Part shown: positions 35,155 to 43,832 of the stretch, one piece after another
How the letters are laid out: every line of letters begins with the position of its first letter
Position numbering within the stretch: the stretch's first letter is position 1
Assembly: GCF_049671045.1 (NCBI RefSeq)
Contig: NZ_JBATUH010000127.1
Coordinates: 1-64,000, forward strand
Reading direction: 5' to 3'
Source: Parvibaculum sp049671045
GTDB taxonomy: Bacteria; Pseudomonadota; Alphaproteobacteria; Parvibaculales; Parvibaculaceae
DNA: 64,000 nt
The notes under the pieces: model-generated
Seen by the model: only the letters and a program-made list of their open reading frames with translations
Told to the model about the DNA's origin: nothing
Databases searched by the model: none
Position numbers and translations under genes: made by a program

Positions 35155-36345
35155 ATGTCACTCAAGTTTTCCGGCGGCGAAAGCCCGGTCGATTTCGACC
35201 ACCGTTATATGGGACCGCTCTATACCGACGATCATCGCGCCTGGCGGGCAACGCTCCGCAAGTTCGTCGAGACGGAGATGATGCCCTATGTCGATGCCTG
35301 GGAGGAGGCGGGCGAGTTCCCGCGCGAGCTTTACAGGAAGGCGGCCGAGATCGGGCTGATCGGTCTCGGTTACCCTGAGGAATATGGCGGCACGCCTGTC
35401 GACGATCCGATGTATTCGATCGTCACGGCGGAAGAGCTGGCGCGGCTTGGCGCTGGCGGCGTCAATGCGAGCCTGATGGTGCATGGCATCGGCCTGCCGC
35501 CGGTGCTCGCCATCGGGTCCGAGGCGATAAAGGCCCGTGTCGCACCGCAGGTTCTCGCGGGCGAGAAGATCCATGCGCTGGCGATCACCGAACCTTCGGG
35601 CGGATCCGACGTCGCGAACCTCAAGACGCGCGCCGTGCGCGACGGCGATCACTATGTCGTCAACGGCTCGAAGATGTTCATCACCGGCGGCATGCGGGCG
35701 GATTTCTACACCGTCGCCGTCCGCACGGGCGGCCCAGGCGCGAAGGGCGTATCGCTCCTGCTGCTCGAGCGCGACATGCCGGGCTTCACCCGCACCCCGC
35801 TGAAGAAGCAGGGCTGGTGGTCGTCGGACACGGCCGCGCTCTATTTCGACGACGTGCGCGTGCCGAAGGAAAATCTCATCGGCGAGGAAAATCAGGGCTT
35901 CCTCGGCATTATGCTCAACTTCAACAATGAGCGTATCGGCCTCGCGGCGAGCGCCGTCGCTCATGCGCGCGTCTGTTTCGAGGATGCGCTGGCCTGGGCG
36001 CGAGACCGCGAGACCTTCGGCAAGCGGCTTGCGGATCATCAGGTCATCCGGCACAAATTCGCCGAGATGGCTCGCAAGATCGCGGCGACGCAGGCATATC
36101 TGGAGCAGTGCGTGGTGCGCGTGAAGGCGGGCGAGACGCCGGTCGCGGACCTTTCATTGCTCAAGGTACAGGCAACACTGACGATGGAGTTTTGCGCCCG
36201 CGAGGCGATGCAGATCATGGGCGGCGCCGGCTATATGCGCGGCTGCCGCGTCGAGCGCATCTATCGCGAGGTGCGCGTGAACGCGATTGGCGGCGGGTCG
36301 GAGGAGATCATGCGCGATCTCGCCGCCCGTCAGCTTGGAATTTGA
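35155..36345 (+). CDS. atuD: acyl-CoA dehydrogenase, probable citronellyl-CoA dehydrogenase AtuD
   Basis: 396-residue FAD acyl-CoA dehydrogenase: ITEPSGGSDVANLKTRA in the middle domain, GFLGIMLNFNNERIG with candidate catalytic Glu259 in the LCAD/IVD position, and C-terminal IMGGAGYMRGCRVERIYREVRV then IGGGSEEIMRD. Placement after atuF and the GST suggests citronellyl-CoA to geranyl-CoA oxidation. It is a self-sufficient single-subunit type, unlike the paired genes that follow. I chose ATG 35155 (AGCGGAGCGG upstream); a TTG at 35134 overlaps the GST stop. Confidence 0.88.
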   Translation: MSLKFSGGESPVDFDHRYMGPLYTDDHRAWRATLRKFVETEMMPYVDAWEEAGEFPRELYRKAAEIGLIGLGYPEEYGGTPVDDPMYSIVTAEELARLGAGGVNASLMVHGIGLPPVLAIGSEAIKARVAPQVLAGEKIHALAITEPSGGSDVANLKTRAVRDGDHYVVNGSKMFITGGMRADFYTVAVRTGGPGAKGVSLLLLERDMPGFTRTPLKKQGWWSSDTAALYFDDVRVPKENLIGEENQGFLGIMLNFNNERIGLAASAVAHARVCFEDALAWARDRETFGKRLADHQVIRHKFAEMARKIAATQAYLEQCVVRVKAGETPVADLSLLKVQATLTMEFCAREAMQIMGGAGYMRGCRVERIYREVRVNAIGGGSEEIMRDLAARQLGI

Positions 36346-36361
36346 TGGAAAGGGACGACGA

Positions 36362-37567
36362 ATGAGCCTGAGCAAACAGGAGCTCGACGAATTCCGCAAG
36401 GAGGTGCGGGCCTGGTTCGAGGAGAACAAGCCCGCCGATCCGGGATTTCTGCTGCCGCAATCTTTCATGGAAGTGGGAACCGACGAGCAGTTCTATTTCC
36501 TTCGCGACTGGCAGCGAAAGGTCTATGAGGCTGGCTATCTCGGCATGGCATGGCCGAAGGAGTATGGCGGCGGCGGCAAGCCCCAGCAGCTTCAGGACAT
36601 CGTGACGCGCGAGATGGTGCGCCAGAAGGTGCCCTTCATGATGAACACGATCGGCCTCAACTGGGCCGGTCCGCTCATCCTCAACATGGGCTCGGACGAA
36701 CAGAAGAAGGCTTACATTCCGGGCATTCTGAGCGCCGAGGACATCTGGTGCCAGGGTTTCTCCGAGCCCGACCATGGTTCCGATCTCGGCAATGCGCAGC
36801 TCAAGGCGGAGCGCGACGGCAACGAGTTCGTGCTCAACGGCAGCAAGATCTGGACGAGCCTCGGCGTGCACGCGAAGTACATGATCCTGCTCGCCCGCAC
36901 CAATCCGAATGCGAACAACAAGTATGAAGGGCTGAGCTTCTTCCTCATCCCCATGCGCATACCGGGCATCGAAGTCGTGCCGATCCGCAAGCTAACGGGC
37001 GAGTATGGCTTCAATCAGACCTTCTTCACCGATGCGCGGATCTCCGACACCTGCCTCATCGGCAAGGAAGGCGGCGGCTGGCAGGTCGCCATGGCGACGC
37101 TCGCCTTCGAGCGCGGCGCGGTCGGCGGGCAGGCCGGCGGCCATTCGATGATGAGCAAGGAAGTGGCCGAAGTCGTGGCGCTGGCGCGTGTCGCGCAGCG
37201 CAACGGGCGGCCCGCCATCGAGGATCCGCTGATCCGCGACAAGCTCGTCCAGTTCATCATGGAGGAGCGCGGCCAGTCGCTCAATTCCTCGCGCGCACGC
37301 ATCAAGGCGCTCACCGCCGATCGCCCGGCATCGATCGCCATGTCGTCGAAGCTCGTCGGCAGCGAGTATCAGCGCCGCCTCAATCAGTTCGCGCTTTCGC
37401 TACAGGGCGCAAACGCCGCCTATTATGTGGGCGACGATCTCGCCTATGAGCGCGGCCTCTGGCAGCGTTCCTATTTCAATGCCTTCTCCGCCACCATTGG
37501 CGGCGGCACCAGCGAAATTCAGCACAACATCATTGGCGAGCGTGTTCTCGGCCTGCCGAAGAGCTAA
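36362..37567 (+). CDS. acyl-CoA dehydrogenase, large subunit of pair B
   Basis: 401-residue FAD acyl-CoA dehydrogenase with WCQGFSEPDHGSDLGNAQ in the middle domain. The candidate catalytic Glu250 is in TLAFERGAVGG; the C-terminal position is Gly in IGGGTSEIQHNIIGERVLG. It starts 16 bp after the atuD-like gene and is followed 15 bp later by a 376-residue homologue lacking a clear base, so the pair may form one alpha2beta2 enzyme. It belongs to the same transcription unit as the atu-like genes. Substrate unknown. Confidence 0.92.
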   Translation: MSLSKQELDEFRKEVRAWFEENKPADPGFLLPQSFMEVGTDEQFYFLRDWQRKVYEAGYLGMAWPKEYGGGGKPQQLQDIVTREMVRQKVPFMMNTIGLNWAGPLILNMGSDEQKKAYIPGILSAEDIWCQGFSEPDHGSDLGNAQLKAERDGNEFVLNGSKIWTSLGVHAKYMILLARTNPNANNKYEGLSFFLIPMRIPGIEVVPIRKLTGEYGFNQTFFTDARISDTCLIGKEGGGWQVAMATLAFERGAVGGQAGGHSMMSKEVAEVVALARVAQRNGRPAIEDPLIRDKLVQFIMEERGQSLNSSRARIKALTADRPASIAMSSKLVGSEYQRRLNQFALSLQGANAAYYVGDDLAYERGLWQRSYFNAFSATIGGGTSEIQHNIIGERVLGLPKS

Positions 37568-37582
37568 GTGAGACGTAGGACC

Positions 37583-38713
37583 ATGCAGGACACAAACAAA
37601 AGACCGACCATCGAGTTCAGCGAAGAGCAGGCGCAGCTCCTCGAAGTTGCGACGAGCTTCTGCGCCGACAAGTTCCCGCTCGACCGCACGCGGGCGCGCA
37701 TTGCTGCGGCGGAGGATTTCGATCGGTCCGTGTGGCTCGAGATGGCCTCGCTCGGCTGGCTCGGCGTCGCGGTGCCCGAGGAGTTCGGCGGCAGCGGCCT
37801 TGGTCTCGCCGAGGTCGTGACCATCGTGGAGCCGATGGGCCGCTACCTGGTGGGCACGCCTCTCACATCGACCACGCTCGTCGCGCAGGCGCTCATCAAG
37901 GCGGGAACGGACGCGCAGAAATCCGAGTGGCTGCCGGCCATCTGCGAAGGCGCCATCGGCGCGCTCGCGCTGACGGAGCCGAGCGGCGACTGGAACCTCG
38001 CAAACCTTGCGAGCAGGGCGGTGCGCAGCGGCGACAAGCTGACGCTTTCGGGCACCAAGACATTCGTGACGGACGCCGCTTCCGCCGATCTTGCGATCGT
38101 CTCGGTGGCGCTCGACGGCGCGCCCGCGCTCGTTCTCCTCGATCGCGCGGCGCTTGCCTCCGCGAAGATGGAGCGCGAGACGGTCATCGACGAAACGCGC
38201 CGTTCCTACCGGGTGAAGCTCGATGGGGTGTCGATCCCGGCGAGCAATCTTCTCGATCCGGCGAAGACGGCCGATTGCCTCTCGCATCTTGATCTTGCCG
38301 CCTGCCTGCTTCTCTCCGCGGAGATGTGCGGCGGCGCGAGTGGCGTCATCGACGTAACGGTCGAATATCTGAAGACGCGAAAGCAGTTCGAGAAATATAT
38401 CGGCTCCTATCAGGCACTGAAGCACCCGACGGTGGATGCGCTGCTGGCGATGGAGGCGGCGCGCTCGCACCTCTATTACGCAGCAGCGGTTTTCGGCAAG
38501 GGCGAGGAGGGCGAGATAGCCGTCCGCATGGCCAAGGCGCAGGCGAGCGATGCGCTTGCCTTTGCCTCCGACCGCGCCATCCAGTTCCATGGCGGCTTCG
38601 GCTTCACCTATGACTGCGACGCGCAGCTTTATCGCCGCCGCGGGCTCTGGTGCGAATATCAGCATGGCGATGCGGCTCATCATCGCCGCCTGCTTGCCGA
38701 TCTGCTTTTCTGA
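37583..38713 (+). CDS. acyl-CoA dehydrogenase, small subunit of pair B
   Basis: 376-residue acyl-CoA dehydrogenase-like protein. The fold motifs ALTEPSGDWNLANLASRA and IQFHGGFGFTYDCDAQLYRRR are present. The segment normally holding the LCAD-type glutamate reads LSHLDLAACLLLSAEMCGG without an ER pair, and the C-terminus lacks a YEGT-like motif. It probably contributes FAD or structural elements to a complex with the preceding gene. ATG 37583 follows GTAGGACC; an upstream GTG at 37568 is less likely. Last gene of the atu-like operon; it converges on the Ehr operon with a 6-bp gap. Confidence 0.9.
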   Translation: MQDTNKRPTIEFSEEQAQLLEVATSFCADKFPLDRTRARIAAAEDFDRSVWLEMASLGWLGVAVPEEFGGSGLGLAEVVTIVEPMGRYLVGTPLTSTTLVAQALIKAGTDAQKSEWLPAICEGAIGALALTEPSGDWNLANLASRAVRSGDKLTLSGTKTFVTDAASADLAIVSVALDGAPALVLLDRAALASAKMERETVIDETRRSYRVKLDGVSIPASNLLDPAKTADCLSHLDLAACLLLSAEMCGGASGVIDVTVEYLKTRKQFEKYIGSYQALKHPTVDALLAMEAARSHLYYAAAVFGKGEEGEIAVRMAKAQASDALAFASDRAIQFHGGFGFTYDCDAQLYRRRGLWCEYQHGDAAHHRRLLADLLF

Positions 38714-38719
38714 TCGGCG

Positions 38720-39247
38720 CTACTTCCTGGCGGGGCTTGTCGTCTCGAGCAGAGCGACGAGCCCCTTCAGAAGTTCAAGCGGCGAGGGCGGGCAGCCGCG
38801 AATGTGAAGATCGACGGGAATGACCGCCGAGACGCCGCCCACGATCTTCGGGCTCGGCGCGAAAAGCCCCCCATCCACAGCGCAATCGCCGATAGCGATG
38901 ACCCATTTCGGGTCCGGCGTCGCGGTCCATACCCGTTCCAGCGCCTCGCGCATGTTTTTCGTGACGGGGCCCGTCACCATCAGCACATCGGCGTGTCGGG
39001 GCGATGCAACGAAGTGCAGGCCGAAGCGCTCGAGATCGTAAAAGGCGTTCGAGAGCGCATGCATCTCGAGTTCGCAGCCATTGCAGGAGCCGGCATCGAG
39101 CGCGCGGATCGAGAGGCTGCGCCCGAGCCGCCGGCGCGATGCGCGTTCGAGCGCGGCCGCGAGTTCGGCCATGGCCTTGTCGTCCACCGAAGGTGCCTGC
39201 TCCGTCAGCGGTCCGCGTGTCAGATTACGAAAGAGAATTTTGCGCAT
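38720..39247 (-). CDS. hyfI: NuoB/HyfI-like 20-kDa iron-sulfur subunit of Ehr complex
   Basis: Small electron-transfer subunit homologous to complex I NuoB and group-4 hydrogenase small subunits, 175 residues. Four cysteines placed to bind the proximal N2-like [4Fe-4S] cluster are intact: Cys55 and Cys58 in GSCNGCELE, Cys122 in GDCAVDGG and Cys152 in RGCPPSP. The CxxC spacing is hydrogenase-like rather than the adjacent Cys-Cys of NuoB. Last gene of the operon, 11 bp after hyfG. No ferredoxin-like HyfA/HyfH (NuoI) gene is present to bring electrons to it. Confidence 0.92.
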   Translation of the reverse strand: MRKILFRNLTRGPLTEQAPSVDDKAMAELAAALERASRRRLGRSLSIRALDAGSCNGCELEMHALSNAFYDLERFGLHFVASPRHADVLMVTGPVTKNMREALERVWTATPDPKWVIAIGDCAVDGGLFAPSPKIVGGVSAVIPVDLHIRGCPPSPLELLKGLVALLETTSPARK

Positions 39248-39258
39248 GGCGTGTGGCC

Positions 39259-40749
39259 CTAGAGGTCGTGGCCGGAATAGGCGCAGTTGAAGGATTTGTT
39301 GCAGATTGGAAAATCGGCAACTATGTTGCCCTCAACGACGTTTTCGAGCACCGGCCATTGAAACCATGAAGGATCGCGCAAATGGCAGCGCTCGATCCGG
39401 AGGTCGCCGGAAAGCCGGAGCCAGACGAGAATGTCGCCGCGAAATCCCTCGACCATGGCCATGCCTTCGCGCGGCTCACCCGCGAAGGGCGCGGGCTCGG
39501 CGCGCAGCGGCCCTTCGGGCAGACGATCGAGGATTTGCCGAACCAGCGAGAGCGATTGTTCGACCTCCCGTATGCGCACCCATACGCGCGCGTCTATGTC
39601 GCCTGCGATGAGGACTGGCACGTCGAATGTGAGCGCGCCATAAGGCGCATAGGGCAGCGAATGCCGCGCGTCGAATGCGCGGCCCGATGCGCGCCCCACA
39701 TAGCCACCACAGCCGAACTGGCGGGCAAGCGCCGGCTTCAATATCCCGGCGCCGACGGTGCGATCCTGAAGCGATGCCGTGTTGTCGTAGAGTTCGATCA
39801 GCTCTGGAAACTGGCGTCCCGCCTCGGCGATGAGCGCGCGGATGCGTTCCGCCCCGTTCTTGGTGAGATCGGCCGCGACGCCGCCGGGGACGATGCACTC
39901 CTTCATCAGCCGATGGCCGAACGAGGCATGCGCCGCGCGCAGGACATTCTCGCGCAGAACGCCGCATTGGGCGTGCATGAGCGCGAAGGCCGCGTCATTG
40001 CAGATCGCGCCGATATCGCCGAAATGGTTTGCGAGCCGCTCGAGTTCGGCCATGAGCGCGCGCAAGTACATGGCTCGCGGCGGCGCCTCGATGCCGAGCG
40101 CCGCCTCCGCCGCGCGGGAGAAGGCGAGCGCATAGGCTACCGTGCTGTCGCCCGACACGCGGCCTGCGAGCCTCGCCGCGTGATCGAGCCCGGCGCCGGA
40201 CATCAGATCCTCGACACCCTTATGCGCGTAGCCGAGCCGCGCTTCGAGACGCACGATCGTCTCGCCATTGATCGTGAAGCGGAAATGTCCGGGCTCGATG
40301 ATGCCGGCATGAACGGGGCCGACCGCGAGCTGATGCAGCGCCTCGCCTTCGCTCGGCAGGAAGGTGTAGGGCGCGACCTTGTCGCTCGCGTCTCCCCATC
40401 GGCCGTGGTCGAGCCAGGGTCTTTCATCCGGGCATCCTTCCGCCGTGAGCCCGAAGAGATCGCGCGCCGCGCGCTCGAGGCGAAGCGCGGGCGGATGCGC
40501 GGCGGCGATCGAGGGATAGCGCCCATCCTCGCAATCCAGCGTGACGACGGCGAGTTCATGCGTCAGTTCGTCGAGCAGCGCGGCATGGACTTTATTTCCA
40601 TCGGCCCAAAGTCCGCAGAGCGTCGGGCGCCCTTCCGCGAGCTGCGGGCCGAGCTGCCGCCACGCCTCGACGTCGAGTGTCACGCGCGGCCAGGGCCGGT
40701 GCGAAGGCGCGGGCCGCCCCTTCGCGAGAATGTCGGAAAGGATTGTCAT
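39259..40749 (-). CDS. hyfG: HyfG/NuoD-like large subunit lacking NiFe ligands
   Basis: Homologue of the hydrogenase-4 large subunit, fusing a NuoC-like N-terminus (about 1-130) to a NuoD-like part (about 140-496). The L1 motif of group-4 hydrogenases, RxCGxC, reads RVSGDS at 197-202, so both Ni-binding cysteines are serine. The C-terminal L2 CxxC region reads NKSFNCAYSGHDL, with Cys489 and Ser492. At most one of four ligands remains, so H2 chemistry is very unlikely. The tail GNIVADFPxCNKSFNCxYSGHDL looks family-specific. A strong ribosome binding site (AAAGGAGGCAGG) precedes ATG 40749. It is the presumed redox-coupling subunit of the Ehr complex. Confidence 0.92.
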   Translation of the reverse strand: MTILSDILAKGRPAPSHRPWPRVTLDVEAWRQLGPQLAEGRPTLCGLWADGNKVHAALLDELTHELAVVTLDCEDGRYPSIAAAHPPALRLERAARDLFGLTAEGCPDERPWLDHGRWGDASDKVAPYTFLPSEGEALHQLAVGPVHAGIIEPGHFRFTINGETIVRLEARLGYAHKGVEDLMSGAGLDHAARLAGRVSGDSTVAYALAFSRAAEAALGIEAPPRAMYLRALMAELERLANHFGDIGAICNDAAFALMHAQCGVLRENVLRAAHASFGHRLMKECIVPGGVAADLTKNGAERIRALIAEAGRQFPELIELYDNTASLQDRTVGAGILKPALARQFGCGGYVGRASGRAFDARHSLPYAPYGALTFDVPVLIAGDIDARVWVRIREVEQSLSLVRQILDRLPEGPLRAEPAPFAGEPREGMAMVEGFRGDILVWLRLSGDLRIERCHLRDPSWFQWPVLENVVEGNIVADFPICNKSFNCAYSGHDL

Positions 40750-40767
40750 CGTGCCTGCCTCCTTTCC

Positions 40768-42216
40768 CTAGCCGAGCAGATGCGCGACATGCTGAAACCA
40801 CGCGACGAGAGGCGGCGGCAGATAGACGCCCGCGGCAAGCACCAGCGCAAGATGCGCGAAGAGCGGCACGTAGGATGCGCGCACTGGCGCCACGCGTCCC
40901 GTCGGCTCTCCGAATGCGATGCTGCCGATCCACATGAAGAGCGCGCCGAGCGCGACGAAGAGGCCGAAGGCGAGCGGGATCGCCAGCAGCGGTTCGCGCG
41001 CGAAGGTCGAACTCACGATCAGGAATTCGCTCATGAAAACGCCGAAAGGCGGCAGGCCCGCTATGGCTGCGACGCCGGCGATGAGCCCCCAGCCGAGCAG
41101 CGGGTGGGACTCGCTGAGGCCGCGAATATCCGCAAGGCGCTGCGTGCCCTTCACCTGCGCCACATGCCCGACCGCGAAGAAGATCGCGGACTTCGTCAGG
41201 CTGTGCATCGTCATGTGCAGCAGCCCGGCGAAATTTGCGAGCGGGCCGCCCATGCCGAAGGCGAATGCGATGATGCCCATATGCTCGATCGACGAATAGG
41301 CGAAGAGCCGTTTGATGTCGCGCCGCCGATAGAGCATGAAGGCGGCGAAGATCAGCGAGGCAAGCCCCATGGTCACGAGCAGCGGTCCGGGCGCGAGCGC
41401 TTCCGGGTTGCCCGCAAGCAGCATCTTGAAGCGCAGCACGGCATAGAGCGCCACATTGAGCAGAAGCCCCGAAAGAACGGCCGAGATCGGCGTCGGGCCT
41501 TCTGCATGCGCATCGGGGAGCCAGGCGTGGAGCGGCACGAGTCCCGCCTTCGTGCCATAGCCGAGCAGCAGGAAGATGAAGGCGACATTGAGAAGCGCCG
41601 GATCGAACTTCGCGACATGCTCCATGAGCACGGTCCAGGCCATCGCCTGCGGTCCCTCTCCGATGACGGGCAGCGCCGCCATATAGACGAGGATCGTGCC
41701 GAAGAGCGCCAGCGCGATGCCGACGCTGCCCAGGATGAAATATTTCCACGCCGCTTCGAGCGCTTCATGCGTGCGATACATGCCCACCATGAGCACGGTG
41801 CTCAGCGTGGCAAGTTCGACCGCGACCCACATGAGGCCGAGATTGTTCGAGACCAGCGCGAGGTTCATGCCGAACATCATGATCTGATAGGTCGCGTGGT
41901 AGAAACGCAGATAGGCAGGCGTCAGCCGCCCGGTTTCGAGTTCGTGCCCGATATAGCCCGCGCTGAAGGTGCTGGTCGTGAAGCCGACGAAGGCGTTGAG
42001 CACGATGAAGACGATATTGAGATCATCGACGATGAGATAGGCGCCGGGTTCCGGCCGCTCGACGAGGAGCATCGCTGCGGCGGCGAGCGTGAGGAGCGAG
42101 GCAAGCGCGTTCAGCGCGGCGGCCGCCCTGTAGCCGGGAATGAGGATGAGAAGCCCGGCGGCAGCGAAGGGAACGATGAGAACCGCCGCGAGTGCATCGA
42201 AGGCGAAACCCGTCAT
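40768..42216 (-). CDS. hyfF: HyfF / NuoN-like proton-translocating membrane subunit
   Basis: 482-residue polytopic inner-membrane antiporter-like subunit with about 14 hydrophobic segments. The family channel motif is intact: GYGTKAGLVPLHAWLPDAHAEGPTPISAVLSG carries the conserved lysine and histidine in the broken helix. A glutamate (MWVAVELATLSTVLMVG) matches the TM5 glutamate of NuoL/M/N proteins. Its start overlaps the hyfE stop (ATGA). The intact channel residues argue that the complex pumps H+ or Na+ despite the altered large subunit. Confidence 0.94.
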   Translation of the reverse strand: MTGFAFDALAAVLIVPFAAAGLLILIPGYRAAAALNALASLLTLAAAAMLLVERPEPGAYLIVDDLNIVFIVLNAFVGFTTSTFSAGYIGHELETGRLTPAYLRFYHATYQIMMFGMNLALVSNNLGLMWVAVELATLSTVLMVGMYRTHEALEAAWKYFILGSVGIALALFGTILVYMAALPVIGEGPQAMAWTVLMEHVAKFDPALLNVAFIFLLLGYGTKAGLVPLHAWLPDAHAEGPTPISAVLSGLLLNVALYAVLRFKMLLAGNPEALAPGPLLVTMGLASLIFAAFMLYRRRDIKRLFAYSSIEHMGIIAFAFGMGGPLANFAGLLHMTMHSLTKSAIFFAVGHVAQVKGTQRLADIRGLSESHPLLGWGLIAGVAAIAGLPPFGVFMSEFLIVSSTFAREPLLAIPLAFGLFVALGALFMWIGSIAFGEPTGRVAPVRASYVPLFAHLALVLAAGVYLPPPLVAWFQHVAHLLG

Positions 42217-42875
42217 CGCTGATCCTCCCTGACCTGATCGAGCGCGCGCACATCGACCGTGTCGAAGCGTTCGCGGATCCGGAAGAGGAAGATACCTATG
42301 ACGATGAAGGCGATCAGGATGGAGAAGGCGACGCTGATCTCGACGACGAGCGGCATGCCTTTCGCGCCGGCCGCAGCGAGGATGAGACCGTTCTCGAGCG
42401 ACATGAAGCCGACGATCTGGCTGACGGCATTGCGGCGGCTGACCATCATCAGAAGTCCCAGCAATACGACAGAGAGCGCGAAGGCGATGTCCTCACGCGC
42501 CAGCGGATCGGCTTCGGCCGTCACCCTCAGCATCACGGCCATGGAAAGCGCGATGAGCGCCATCGCCGCGAGCATGATCGTGCCGATGCCGATCACCGTT
42601 TCGACCTCGCGATGGATGCCGAGGCGAACGATCATGCGGTGCAGGGCGACCGGAATGATGATCGCCTTGAAGACGAGCGCGATGCCTGCGGTGATGTAGA
42701 GCTGCGAGGCGTGTTGAATGTAGGCCTGCCATGCGACCGAGAGCGCCAGCACGACGGCGTGGAGCGCGAAGACATTGAGCAGCGCGTAGAGGCGATCCTG
42801 ATAGAGCATCATCACGCTCACCAGCACGAGCCCGCCTGCCAGCATATGCGCGATATCGAAGGTCAGATGTTGCAT
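42213..42875 (-). CDS. hyfE: HyfE-like membrane subunit
   Basis: 220-residue integral membrane protein of the hydrogenase-4 component E family, whose C-terminal part corresponds to complex I NuoK. About six to seven membrane segments are visible, with a glutamate in GFMSLENGLILAAAG as in NuoK. ATG 42875 directly follows the hyfC stop (TAG-ATG), and its stop overlaps hyfF, so expression is tightly coupled. Confidence 0.93.
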   Translation of the reverse strand: MQHLTFDIAHMLAGGLVLVSVMMLYQDRLYALLNVFALHAVVLALSVAWQAYIQHASQLYITAGIALVFKAIIIPVALHRMIVRLGIHREVETVIGIGTIMLAAMALIALSMAVMLRVTAEADPLAREDIAFALSVVLLGLLMMVSRRNAVSQIVGFMSLENGLILAAAGAKGMPLVVEISVAFSILIAFIVIGIFLFRIRERFDTVDVRALDQVREDQR

Positions 42876-43832
42876 CTAGAAACTCCCCGACACGAAACGC
42901 AGGAGAACAGCGAGCAGGCCCAGCATGAGCGCGGCGCTGAGAAAATTCGGAACCCGGAAGACGCGCATCTTGGCAACCGTCGTCTCGAAGAAGGCGAGCA
43001 GCAGCCCCGCCGCGCCGAGCTTGAGCGCATAGATGCCGGCACCGGCGAGATGCGTGGCGAGGCTCGCGCCATCCGGCGTCAGGCCCCAGGGCGTGAAGAC
43101 GCAGATGATGATCGAAATGTAGAGAAGGAGCTTCAGCATCGCCGCAAGCTCGATCATGGCCAGATGGCGGCCCGAATATTCGAGCACCATCGCTTCATGC
43201 ACCATGGTGAGTTCGAGATGCGTCGCCGGATTGTCGATGGGTATGCGCGCATTCTCTGCAATGGCCACCATGACGAGGGAAATGGCGGCAAGCCCGAGCG
43301 AGACGCGCAGCCCCACCTCAGGCGACAGCATGAAGCCCGCTATGGTCGAGAGTTGCGACGAGCCCGCGATGAGCGCGATCGTGAAGACGATCATGATCAT
43401 GGCGGGTTCCGCGAGCGAGGAGATCATCATTTCGCGGCTCGAGCCTATGCCACCGAAGCGCGCTCCGGCGTCGAGCCCCGCCAGCGCGAGCATGAAGCGC
43501 GCGCTGCCGAGAAGCGCGATGATGGCGATGAGATCGGCCGACCAGCTGAACATGAGGCCGGTGGCGAATGTCGGCACGAGTGCCGCCGCCACCCAGGTCG
43601 CGGCGAAGACGAGATAGGGCGCCACGCGGAAGAGCCATGAGGCATTCTCGGCAAGCACTGCGTCCTTTCGCAGCAGCCGCGCGAGGTCGCGATATGGTTG
43701 CAGCACGGAAGGCCCGCGCCTGCGCAGGAGGCGCGCCTTCGCCTTGCGCACGAAGCCGGTGAGGAGTGGCGCGATGAGCAGCACCAGCGCCATCTGCGCC
43801 GTCTGGATTGCGAGGTCGGCGATCAGGGCCAT
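42876..43832 (-). CDS. hyfC: HyfC / NuoH-like membrane anchor subunit
   Basis: 318-residue polytopic subunit homologous to NuoH and HycD, linking the peripheral arm to the pumps. The diagnostic cytoplasmic loop is intact: AENARIPIDNPATHLELTMVHEAMVLEYSGRH, with the acidic and basic residues of the quinone/E-channel region. I chose ATG 43832 (MALIADLAIQTAQMAL), which overlaps the hyfB stop by 10 bases and gives the family length (about 315); the frame remains open upstream but encodes non-membrane sequence there. Confidence 0.94.
   Translation of the reverse strand: MALIADLAIQTAQMALVLLIAPLLTGFVRKAKARLLRRRGPSVLQPYRDLARLLRKDAVLAENASWLFRVAPYLVFAATWVAAALVPTFATGLMFSWSADLIAIIALLGSARFMLALAGLDAGARFGGIGSSREMMISSLAEPAMIMIVFTIALIAGSSQLSTIAGFMLSPEVGLRVSLGLAAISLVMVAIAENARIPIDNPATHLELTMVHEAMVLEYSGRHLAMIELAAMLKLLLYISIIICVFTPWGLTPDGASLATHLAGAGIYALKLGAAGLLLAFFETTVAKMRVFRVPNFLSAALMLGLLAVLLRFVSGSF

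Noticed and set aside
39382..42222. A 946-residue open frame on the plus strand across the hyf operon
   Set aside because: It is antisense to three well-supported membrane and redox genes. Its product is an Arg/Glu/His-rich sequence typical of the complementary strand of GC-rich genes, without domains.
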